A stretch of DNA of 5,492 nucleotides from Syntrophus sp. (in: bacteria). Its GTDB lineage: Bacteria > Desulfobacterota > Syntrophia > Syntrophales > UBA5619. Positions 1 to 5,339 of the stretch are shown piece after piece. The notes under the pieces were generated by a model that had not been told where the DNA came from, made no database searches, and worked only from the letters and a program-made list of their open reading frames with translations. The first letter of the stretch is position 1. Every line of letters begins with the position of its first letter. The stretch is taken from contig PNOO01000170.1 in the NCBI GenBank assembly GCA_013824905.1, forward strand, positions 1 to 5,492, in the 5' to 3' direction. A program made the position numbers and the translations under genes.

Positions 1-669
1 CACATCCATCCCGATCAGGGCCGCGGGGAAGAGGCCGAAAAAGGAGAGGGCTGAATAGCGCCCGCCGATCTCCGGGTCGTTGAGGAAGGTGTGGCGGAAG
101 CGGCGGGCCGCAGCGACTTCCGCAAGGGCGCTCCCCGGGTCGGTGATGGCAATGAAATGCCTCCCCGCCTCTTTTTCCCCGAGTTGCTCCGCGGCGATGT
201 TGTAGAAGTATTTGAGGAAGGAGAAGGTCTCCACCGTCCCGCCGGACTTCGTGGAGACGATGAAAAGCGTCCGCTTCAGGTCGAGGTGCCCGGTCCGGTC
301 GAGGACGGCCCCCGGGTCCGTACTGTCGAGGACGGCGAGGTCCAGGAAGCCATCGGCCACCCCAAAGATCCTCCGAAACACCTCCGGCGCAAGGCTGGAG
401 CCTCCCATCCCAAGGAGGAGGGCGAAGGTATAGCCGTCGGCCCGGATGCCGTCCACAACGGTCTTGATTTCGGATAGGCGTCCCCCCATCACTCGTGGGC
501 TGTCCAGCCAGCCGAGACGGTTTACGATCTCTTTCGTATCCGGCTTCCAGACGGTATGGTCCTTTCGCCCGATCCGCTCGACGATCCGGTTCTCTCGCAG
601 GGCCCGGAGGGCTTCATCCGCAGCGGCCCGGCAGGATTCCGGGTGTAGCGTCAGCCTCTCAGTCGACAT
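1..669 (-). CDS. pgi: Glucose-6-phosphate isomerase, N-terminal part (runs off left edge)
   Basis: Interconverts glucose 6-phosphate and fructose 6-phosphate in the cytoplasm, linking glycolysis or gluconeogenesis to the pentose phosphate pathway. 223 codons are visible and the 3' end lies outside the window. The visible part holds a sugar-isomerase (SIS) domain: LLGMGGSSLAPEVF at residues 85-98, DSTDP at 115-119, the phosphosugar loop STKSGGTVET at 139-148, ITDPGS at 175-180, and the isomerase signature GGRYSALSFFGLFPAAL at about 202-218. The start ATG (667-669) has AAGGAG (678-683) 8 nt upstream. The N-terminus, with KDHTVW then RLGWLD, resembles the isomerase half of bifunctional transaldolase/isomerase proteins more than the classical 550-aa enzyme, but no transaldolase domain precedes it. 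It follows transketolase in the same direction, 218 nt away, so an operon is likely. Family call is firm; the subfamily is inferred from memory of motifs. Confidence 0.9.
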   Translation of the reverse strand, partial: MSTERLTLHPESCRAAADEALRALRENRIVERIGRKDHTVWKPDTKEIVNRLGWLDSPRVMGGRLSEIKTVVDGIRADGYTFALLLGMGGSSLAPEVFRRIFGVADGFLDLAVLDSTDPGAVLDRTGHLDLKRTLFIVSTKSGGTVETFSFLKYFYNIAAEQLGEKEAGRHFIAITDPGSALAEVAAARRFRHTFLNDPEIGGRYSALSFFGLFPAALIGMDV

Positions 670-677
670 CGCCTCAT

Positions 678-683
678 CTCCTT
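678..683 (-). promoter_or_regulatory. Ribosome binding site of pgi
   Basis: On the minus strand AAGGAG lies 8 nt before the ATG at 667-669. It fixes the start and shows that the isomerase begins here as a separate protein. The site lies just outside the palindromic element that fills the rest of the gap. Confidence 0.75.
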
Positions 684-686
684 ACT

Positions 687-889
687 GAGACCTGGTTTGC
701 ACAACTTGAAAATCGGATCCCGGAAACGCGCATTGGAGATTTTTCGTGGCGCCCTGCCCCCACAGCTTGAGCGCTCGCAAAGACGACTGTTTGAGCGCAA
801 AGCGCGAGTTTCGTCTTTGCAGCGAAGCGAGGAGGCGCAGGGCCGAAAAATATCCAGCGTGCGGAGGGATCGCGATTTTCAAAAGTCTC
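687..889. repeat. Long imperfect palindromic intergenic element between tkt and pgi
   Basis: The gap between the two genes folds back on itself. Paired blocks from outside in are: GAGAC 687-691 with GTCTC 885-889; 706-721 with 866-882 (16 pairs, one bulge at 872); 735-746 with 844-855 (11 of 12); 751-757 with 837-843 (7 of 7); 777-786 with 811-820 (10 of 10). The tip holds a small GCGC-AAA-GCGC hairpin (795-805). Inside the left half, TTGAGCG is followed by CAAAG twice (767-782 and 791-802), a short direct repeat. The right end overlaps the tkt stop codon (888-890) and the left end stops just short of the pgi ribosome binding site. It encodes no convincing protein. It looks like a dispersed palindromic or MITE-like unit; its copy number cannot be judged from one window. 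Confidence 0.7.
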
Positions 890-2954
890 ATACTGTTTCC
901 CGACCAAGGAGTCTCCGCGCCGCCGCAACGACCGCCTCGGCGGTGATCCCGAATTTCTCGTAGATCACCTTGTAAGGGGCGCTGGCGCCGAAACGGTCGA
1001 TCCCCACGGTCTCCCCCTCCAGACCCACATAATGCTCCCAACCCAGACGGACCCCCGCTTCGACCGCCACCCGCGCCCGAACGGCGTGGGGAAGGACCCA
1101 GTCCCGGTACTCATACGGCTCGCGGTCAAAGAGCTCCCAGCTCGGAAGCGAGACGACACGGACGTGGATCCCTTCCGCGGCAAGCCTTCGGCCCGCATCG
1201 AGAGCGATCTCAACCTCCGATCCCGTCCCGATGAGGATCGTCTCCGGATCCCCTGCCGCCGACTCCCAGAGGATGTACCCCCCCCTCCGGAGACCGGCCG
1301 CCGGCTGGATTGCGTTTCGGTCGAGTACAGGCAGGTTCTGGCGCGTGAGGACGAGGGCCGTGGGGCCGGAGGCGTTTTCCAGGGCGGTGCGCCAGGCCTC
1401 CACCGTCTCATTCGCATCCGCAGGCCGGATCACGGTCAGGTTAGGGATCGCCCTCAGGCTCATCAGCTGTTCGATGGGCTGGTGGGTGGGGCCGTCCTCG
1501 CCGACGCCGATACTGTCGTGGGTGAAGACATAGACCACCCGGAGCCCCATCAGGGCGGCCAGACGGATCGACGGCCGCATGTAGTCGGCAAAGGTGAAGA
1601 AGGTCCCCGTGAAGGGGAGAATTCCCCCGTGGAGGGCCATTCCGCCTGCGATCGCCGCCATCGCGTGCTCCCGAACACCGAAGTGGATGTTGCGACCACC
1701 GTATCCCCATTCCCCGCCGACAGCCCCCTCACGACAGTCGGGCGGTTCTCCCGGCCTCTGAAAATCACCCTGTCCCTTCAGCCATGTGAAGGTGGAGGGG
1801 TTCAGATCGGCCGACCCCCCCATCAACTCCGGGACCACCGGGGCCAGGGCCTGAAGAACGGCTTCCGAGGTCTTGCGCGTCGCTTCATCCTTTGTTCCTG
1901 AAGCGTAGCTGGGCAGCGCCTTCTCCCAGTCGGCAGGCAGTTCACCCTTCATCACCCGGATGAATTCGGCCGCCTCCCCCGGATGGACGGCGGTATAACG
2001 TCCGAAACCCTCCTTCCACGTCCCCTCCTGACCGGCGCCTGCGGCCCCGCCCTCGCGGAAGAAGGCGAGGACCTCTTCCGGTACGAATAGAGCAGGCTCT
2101 TGCGGCCAGCCAAGGTTTTCTTTCGCCGCCCGAAGCTCCTCCGGCCCGAGGGGGGCGCCGTGTGCACCGCTGGTATTCTGCTTCCCGGGCGCCCCGCAAC
2201 CGATCGTCGTTCGGACCCGAATGAGCGACGGCTTCGTTGTCTCGGCCTTCGCTTCGACCAGGGCTCTATCGATCGCCGCGACATCGTTGCCGTCAGAAAC
2301 AGAGATCACCTGCCACCCGGCAGCGGCAAACCGCCCGCTGATCTCCTCGGTAAAACTCAGAGATGCAGATCCGGACAGGACGATCCCGTTGTCGTCGTAC
2401 AGGACGATAAGCTTTCCCATACCGAGATGGCCCGCCAAGGCGGAGGCCTCGGAAGAGAGCCCCTCCATGAGATCGCCGTCGCTCGCCAAGACGTAGGTAA
2501 AATGATCCACAATGCGGTGACCGGGACGGTTGAAGCGAGCCGCCAGATGGGCCTCCGCGATCGCCATCCCCACCGCCGCGGCGAATCCTTGACCGAGCGG
2601 CCCTGTCGTCATCTCCGCCCCGGGGGGATGCCGGTGCTCCGGATGGCCCGGCGTTTTGCTCCCCCACTGTCGGAAGGAACGGAGGTCGTCGAGGGAGAGG
2701 TCATAGCCGGTCAAATAGAGGAGGGCGTAAAGGAGCATCGAGCCATGCCCGGCGGACAGGACGAAGCGGTCGCGGTCGACCCACAGAGGATCGGCCGGAT
2801 GATGCTTCAGGTGCCTCGTCCAGAGGGTATAGGCCGCGGCCGCCGCCCCCATCGGCATTCCGGGGTGGCCGGATTTGGCCTTTTCGACAGCGTCCGCCGC
2901 CAGAAAACGAATCGTATTGATGCACATCTCCTCCAGGGTGGCTTGTACGCTCAT
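888..2954 (-). CDS. tkt: Transketolase
   Basis: Thiamine-diphosphate enzyme that moves two-carbon ketol units between sugar phosphates in the non-oxidative pentose phosphate pathway. The product is 688 aa, slightly longer than the usual 660-670. The N-terminal ThDP domain (about 5-335) carries SGHPG (H30), SAGHG (H70), TPGHPE (H104), SDGDLMEG (158-165) with D159, YDDNG (N189) and the H265 loop. The pyrimidine domain (about 354-530) carries the catalytic glutamate E429 in GVREH and GEDGPTHQP (D487, H491). R538 and the C-terminal domain (about 550-675) follow. These match the known E. coli TktA active-site residues in order. The start at 2954 is preferred over an in-frame ATG at 3005 because GAGAGGAG lies just upstream and MSVQATLEEMCINTIRFL aligns with the family N-terminus. 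A segment around residues 392-420 is longer than in E. coli. It is probably cotranscribed with pgi. Confidence 0.97.
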   Translation of the reverse strand: MSVQATLEEMCINTIRFLAADAVEKAKSGHPGMPMGAAAAAYTLWTRHLKHHPADPLWVDRDRFVLSAGHGSMLLYALLYLTGYDLSLDDLRSFRQWGSKTPGHPEHRHPPGAEMTTGPLGQGFAAAVGMAIAEAHLAARFNRPGHRIVDHFTYVLASDGDLMEGLSSEASALAGHLGMGKLIVLYDDNGIVLSGSASLSFTEEISGRFAAAGWQVISVSDGNDVAAIDRALVEAKAETTKPSLIRVRTTIGCGAPGKQNTSGAHGAPLGPEELRAAKENLGWPQEPALFVPEEVLAFFREGGAAGAGQEGTWKEGFGRYTAVHPGEAAEFIRVMKGELPADWEKALPSYASGTKDEATRKTSEAVLQALAPVVPELMGGSADLNPSTFTWLKGQGDFQRPGEPPDCREGAVGGEWGYGGRNIHFGVREHAMAAIAGGMALHGGILPFTGTFFTFADYMRPSIRLAALMGLRVVYVFTHDSIGVGEDGPTHQPIEQLMSLRAIPNLTVIRPADANETVEAWRTALENASGPTALVLTRQNLPVLDRNAIQPAAGLRRGGYILWESAAGDPETILIGTGSEVEIALDAGRRLAAEGIHVRVVSLPSWELFDREPYEYRDWVLPHAVRARVAVEAGVRLGWEHYVGLEGETVGIDRFGASAPYKVIYEKFGITAEAVVAAARRLLGRETV

Positions 2955-2962
2955 GCTGAAGT

Positions 2963-2970
2963 CTCCTCTC
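2963..2970 (-). promoter_or_regulatory. Ribosome binding site deciding the tkt start
   Basis: GAGAGGAG on the minus strand has its last G 8 nt before the ATG at 2952-2954. The two in-frame upstream ATGs (2970-2972, which touches this site, and 3003-3005) have no comparable site and would add residues unlike the transketolase family. Confidence 0.7.
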
Positions 2971-2988
2971 ATCGCAACCGTATTTGAT

Positions 2989-3017
2989 ATTGTAAGATTC
3001 GTCATCCCCGCAGAAAA
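2989..3017 (-). promoter_or_regulatory. Possible sigma-70-type promoter of tkt
   Basis: On the minus strand a TACAAT hexamer (2994 to 2989, 5 of 6 to consensus) is preceded at 17 nt by a poor -35, TTTTCT (3017 to 3012, 3 of 6). Transcription would begin near 2982 and give a leader of about 28 nt that includes the ribosome binding site. The weak -35 keeps this tentative; an activator could compensate. Confidence 0.3.
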
Positions 3018-3188
3018 AGACTATCGCCTCGCGGCGCAGGACCGACGGGAGCTCGCACCCATGGTCATGAGATCCCCGTATTGCCCCCCTTCTTTCCGGT
3101 AAGGAAAAGACGATTCTGACGCAGCCACATTACAACAACAGGCCTCTTTAGACAAGGGGATTGGATCTAATGTCACTATTTGTATTGA

Positions 3189-3203
3189 CAAAAACGGTTT
3201 TTG
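3189..3203. repeat. Perfect 15-bp palindrome CAAAAACGGTTTTTG
   Basis: Two 7-bp arms flank a single central base. It overlaps a TTGACA hexamer at 3185-3190. No matching -10 is found 16-18 nt downstream of that hexamer on the plus strand. It could be an operator or a chance AT-rich palindrome. Confidence 0.35.
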
Positions 3204-3212
3204 CAGGCACCG

Positions 3213-3237
3213 TGAACCGCAGTTCAGAATATGAACT
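3213..3237. promoter_or_regulatory. Clustered TGAAC/GTTCA half-sites, candidate operator
   Basis: Three copies of the same pentamer lie in alternating orientation: TGAAC 3213-3217, GTTCA 3222-3226, TGAAC 3232-3236. The last two are the core of a perfect 6-bp inverted repeat AGTTCA-N5-TGAACT (3221-3237). The cluster ends directly next to the candidate -35 of the small gene, where a repressor or activator could act. The binding protein is unknown. Confidence 0.35.
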
Positions 3238-3266
3238 TTCATTCCAAAAGAAGAGAATTGTATAGT
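3238..3266 (+). promoter_or_regulatory. Possible promoter of the small basic peptide gene
   Basis: TATAGT (3261-3266, 5 of 6 to the -10 consensus) lies 17 nt after a weak -35, TTCATT (3238-3243, 3 of 6). It predicts transcription from about 3272 and a leader of roughly 27 nt carrying the strong ribosome binding site. The weak -35 beside an inverted-repeat cluster would suit regulated expression, but this is inference. Confidence 0.35.
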
Positions 3267-3287
3267 TTCGTTTAGTTGAGTTATATT

Positions 3288-3296
3288 GAGGAGGTG
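3288..3296 (+). promoter_or_regulatory. Very strong Shine-Dalgarno of the 36-aa ORF
   Basis: GAGGAGGTG is a near-complete match to the anti-Shine-Dalgarno sequence, with AGGAGG ending 4 nt before the ATG at 3299. A match this long before such a short frame is the main reason to believe it is translated. Confidence 0.7.
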
Positions 3297-3298
3297 TG

Positions 3299-3409
3299 AT
3301 GAGCCAGCACAAGAAGAGAGAAAGGACAAAGGAACTGGACCGCAGGCGGAGAAGACGGGAGAAGAGCCTGAAGCTCCGTGCAAAGGAACAGAAAGCCAAA
3401 GGAAAATAG
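3299..3409 (+). CDS. 36-aa highly basic small protein, function unknown
   Basis: The frame opens with ATG directly after GAGGAGGTG and stops with TAG at 3407-3409. The product has 9 Lys and 9 Arg against 4 Glu and 1 Asp, a net charge near +13. It includes a run of six arginines (residues 15-20) and contains no aromatic residue or cysteine. It begins MSQHKKRERTKEL and ends KAKGK. The pattern suggests one charged helix. There is no signal peptide or membrane segment. It superficially resembles the basic tails of small ribosomal proteins such as bS21, so RNA or ribosome binding is a reasonable guess, but no family is assigned. It stands alone, diverges from tkt, converges on hcp, and is followed by a GC-rich hairpin. 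The alternative is that it is chance and the transcript is an RNA gene; the ribosome binding site argues against that. Confidence 0.65.
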   Translation: MSQHKKRERTKELDRRRRRREKSLKLRAKEQKAKGK

Positions 3410-3426
3410 GGTTCCGCCCTTTTGTA

Positions 3427-3457
3427 AACGGGGGGAGGCAAAAGCCCTCCCCCCGTT
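3427..3457. terminator. GC-rich hairpin, probable two-way terminator between the small gene and hcp
   Basis: A perfect 12-bp stem (3427-3438 with 3446-3457) closes a 7-nt loop. It lies 17 nt after the small gene stop and about 100 nt after the hcp stop on the other strand. The plus side is followed by GTTCTGTTCC and the minus side by GTTTACAAAAGG, so both T-tracts are short and interrupted. Its place between convergent genes supports termination from both sides. Confidence 0.6.
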
Positions 3458-3560
3458 CTGTTCCCGACAACGACCCGAATGGTCTTCCGTATGGCCCGCC
3501 CTTCGGGCAGGAAAATCACCGGGACTCTGTCCTCATTGATCCCCTCATGCGTATCGCCGA

Positions 3561-5189
3561 TCAGCCGAGGATTGCCTTGAGATCCTCATCGGGCGTCGTA
3601 ATCGGCTTGATCCCGAACTTCTCGACCAGGACACCGAGCACGTTGGGTGAGGTGAAGGCCGGAAGCGACGGCCCCAGGCGGATGTTCTTGATCCCCAGTG
3701 ACAACAGCGTCAGCAGAATGACCACCGCCTTCTGCTCGTACCAGGAGAGGATCATCGACAGCGGCAGGTCGTTCACCCCGACACCGAAGGCCTTGGACAG
3801 GGCGACGGCGATCTGAATCGCCGAATAGGCGTCGTTGCACTGCCCTATGTCGAGAAGCCGCGGTATCCCGCCGATCGCGCCCAGTTCCTTATCGAAGAAA
3901 CGGAACTTCCCGCAGGCGAGCGTCAGGACAATGCAGTCCGCCGGCACCTTCTCGACAAACTCGGTGTAATAATTCCGTCCGGGCTTCGCCCCGTCGCAGC
4001 CGGCCACAAGGAAGAAGTGACGAATCTTTTTCTCCTTCACCGCCGCGATCACCTGGTCCGCCACACCAAGAACCGCGTTCCGAGCGAATCCCACCATCAC
4101 GCTTTTCCCCGCCGTATCCGCCGCAAATCCCGGCGACTCAAGGGCCGCCTTGATGACCGGTGCAAAGTTGCCGCCGGTGATGTGGGTCACGCCCGGCCAG
4201 CCGACGAGCCCCGCCGTGAAGATCCGGTCCCGATAGGCGTTCCGCGGACTCTGGATGCAGTTGGTCGTCATCAGGATCGCGCCGGGGAATTCGGCGAACT
4301 CTTTCGCCTGATTCTGCCAGGCCGTCCCGTAGTGGCCGTAAAGATGGCCGTATTTTTTGAGCCCCGGATAGCCGTGGGCGGGGAGCATTTCGCCGTGGGT
4401 GTAAATGCTGATCCCCTTCCCCTCCGTCTGTTTCAGGAGCCCTTCAAGATCCTTCAGGTCATGCCCGGAGACAAGGATCGCCTTCCCCTTCTTCGCCCCG
4501 AGGGGGACCTTCGTGGGGACCGGGTGACCGTAAGCGCCGGTATTGGCTGTATCGAGAAGCTCCATCGCCCGGAGATTCACCTGACCGCACTTCATGACGA
4601 GCTCCAGCATCTCCCCAAGACCTAGATTCGGATTGACGAGGGCGGCGAGCCCCTCGTGAAGGAAAGCGAAGACCGCCTCGTCCTCCTGTCCGAGGATCAG
4701 GGCGTGGTCCGCATAGGCGGCCAGCCCCTTCATCCCGTACAGAAGCGTGTGTTTGAGAGAGAGGACATCGGCATCGGCTGCCGGATAGGACTGAATGCCG
4801 TGGTCATCGCCCTGGGCGACCAGCCCCGCAAGATCGCCCGCCGGCCTGAACGTCGCCGCATCCCCTGATAGATCGGCGGGAGCGCCTGCCGTACGGAGCT
4901 TCTCTACGAATGCATCGCGGAGGGTGACTGCCCGGCGGATCAGGGGCACAAACCGGTCGGGATCGAAATCGACGTTTGTGACGGTGGCGAAAAGGGCCTC
5001 ACAGGCAAAGACGTCGGCTGCCCGGTCGCGGATCCCCGCTTTCTTAGCTGCTGCCGCAACCTGCGCAAGGCCTGTCAGGGAATAGACCAGCAGATCCTGC
5101 AGGGCGGCGACGTCCGGCTGCTTACCGCAGACCCCCGACGTATGGCACGCTACTCCTTTGACCGTCTGTTCACATTGGTAACAAAACAT
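3561..5189 (-). CDS. hcp: Hybrid-cluster protein (hydroxylamine reductase / prismane protein), class I
   Basis: Cytoplasmic iron-sulfur protein linked to nitrosative stress. Family members reduce hydroxylamine to ammonia in vitro, and the E. coli homologue has been reported to act on nitric oxide. The product is 542 aa, close to the roughly 550 of Desulfovibrio Hcp. The N-terminal cysteines C3, C6, C15 and C21 have the CX2CX8CX5C spacing of class I (anaerobe-type) proteins, which carry a cubane cluster. All hybrid-cluster ligands known from Desulfovibrio are seen in order: H243 (SGHD), E267 (THGE), C311 (TNC), C398 (GCDG, the persulfide position), C426 (ACGKF), C451 (GQCND), E485 and K487 (YEQK). 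The ATG at 5187-5189 has AAGGAGGTG (5194-5202) upstream. No reductase partner (Hcr) follows it, because the next gene downstream is convergent. An FNR-like site upstream suggests anaerobic or NO control. Confidence 0.98.
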   Translation of the reverse strand: MFCYQCEQTVKGVACHTSGVCGKQPDVAALQDLLVYSLTGLAQVAAAAKKAGIRDRAADVFACEALFATVTNVDFDPDRFVPLIRRAVTLRDAFVEKLRTAGAPADLSGDAATFRPAGDLAGLVAQGDDHGIQSYPAADADVLSLKHTLLYGMKGLAAYADHALILGQEDEAVFAFLHEGLAALVNPNLGLGEMLELVMKCGQVNLRAMELLDTANTGAYGHPVPTKVPLGAKKGKAILVSGHDLKDLEGLLKQTEGKGISIYTHGEMLPAHGYPGLKKYGHLYGHYGTAWQNQAKEFAEFPGAILMTTNCIQSPRNAYRDRIFTAGLVGWPGVTHITGGNFAPVIKAALESPGFAADTAGKSVMVGFARNAVLGVADQVIAAVKEKKIRHFFLVAGCDGAKPGRNYYTEFVEKVPADCIVLTLACGKFRFFDKELGAIGGIPRLLDIGQCNDAYSAIQIAVALSKAFGVGVNDLPLSMILSWYEQKAVVILLTLLSLGIKNIRLGPSLPAFTSPNVLGVLVEKFGIKPITTPDEDLKAILG

Positions 5190-5193
5190 GGTG

Positions 5194-5202
5194 CACCTCC
5201 TT
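5194..5202 (-). promoter_or_regulatory. Ribosome binding site of hcp
   Basis: AAGGAGGTG on the minus strand, with AGGAGG 6 nt before the ATG at 5187-5189. It confirms the start, which also places C3 and C6 at the expected N-terminal positions. Confidence 0.8.
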
Positions 5203-5223
5203 CTATATTTTTTAAAAGGTTGA

Positions 5224-5241
5224 CGACTTCATCAAAAGTCG
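5224..5241. repeat. Inverted repeat CGACTT-N6-AAGTCG in the hcp leader
   Basis: Perfect 6-bp arms (5224-5229 and 5236-5241) around a 6-nt spacer, about 20 nt upstream of the hcp ribosome binding site. It overlaps a TTGAC (5220-5224) and an ATCAA (5231-5235), the same pentamers that make up the upstream FNR-like site, but with 6 nt between them instead of 4. It could be an RNA hairpin in the leader or a second protein site. Confidence 0.35.
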
Positions 5242-5297
5242 ATTTTCCCCCGAATAAGTTCAAGGGGCTCTGTCCTGTTTTCAAAAACTTTAAAACC

Positions 5298-5303
5298 CTT
5301 TTA
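5298..5303 (-). promoter_or_regulatory. Candidate -10 of the hcp promoter
   Basis: TAAAAG on the minus strand (4 of 6 to TATAAT). If used, +1 is near 5291, which puts the centre of the FNR-like site exactly at -41.5, the position of class II FNR/CRP activation. The leader would be about 100 nt. The hexamer alone is weak; the spacing is what supports it. Confidence 0.4.
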
Positions 5304-5325
5304 CACCCGGCGCCGGCAGAATGGT

Positions 5326-5339
5326 TTGACTTAAATCAA
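5326..5339. promoter_or_regulatory. FNR/CRP-family (FNR, DNR or HcpR-like) binding site upstream of hcp
   Basis: TTGAC-TTAA-ATCAA matches the FNR consensus TTGAT-N4-ATCAA at 9 of 10 defined positions. hcp genes are commonly controlled by CRP/FNR-family sensors of oxygen or NO, including HcpR in many anaerobes. The site lies about 140 nt before the hcp start codon, on the side expected for control of this gene. Which family member binds cannot be told from the site alone. Confidence 0.6.

Larger units (their letters stand above)
2973..3298. other. Divergent intergenic region between tkt and the small basic peptide gene
   Basis: About 325 nt separate two genes pointing away from each other. 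The part near tkt is GC-rich, and from about 3120 onward it becomes visibly AT-richer than the flanking genes. Reading frames across it on either strand have no recognisable protein features and no good ribosome binding site. It holds candidate promoters for both genes and several short inverted repeats, listed separately. I see no tRNA or known riboswitch pattern. Confidence 0.6.

Noticed and set aside
944..960. 17-nt near-repeat (16 of 17) with 3608-3624
   Set aside because: Both encode the residues EKFGI near the C-termini of transketolase and Hcp; chance similarity, not a mobile repeat.
682..1041. 119-aa minus-strand frame and overlapping short frames across the palindrome
   Set aside because: They are an out-of-frame reading of the transketolase end plus the palindromic element; no family resemblance and no start signal.
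1032..1901. 289-aa plus-strand open frame
   Set aside because: It lies wholly antisense to the well-supported transketolase; GC-rich coding DNA commonly leaves such open frames, and the protein has no recognisable domain.
2100..2987. 295-aa plus-strand open frame
   Set aside because: Also antisense to transketolase, rich in Arg, Pro and Gly as expected from a shadow frame, with no ribosome binding site.
3494..3508. GCCCG-N5-CGGGC hairpin downstream of hcp as its terminator
   Set aside because: The stem is only 5 bp and is followed on the minus strand by CATACGG, not a T-tract; the 3427-3457 hairpin is the better candidate.
3021..3519. Two minus-strand frames of 149 and 123 aa covering the intergenic region and the small gene
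   Set aside because: They cross the divergent control region and the hairpin, lack ribosome binding sites, and lie antisense to the supported small gene.
3286..3816. 176-aa plus-strand frame beginning at a TTG and overlapping the small peptide gene
   Set aside because: It starts within the small gene's ribosome binding site, reads through the terminator hairpin and runs antisense into hcp; the 36-aa frame explains the Shine-Dalgarno better.
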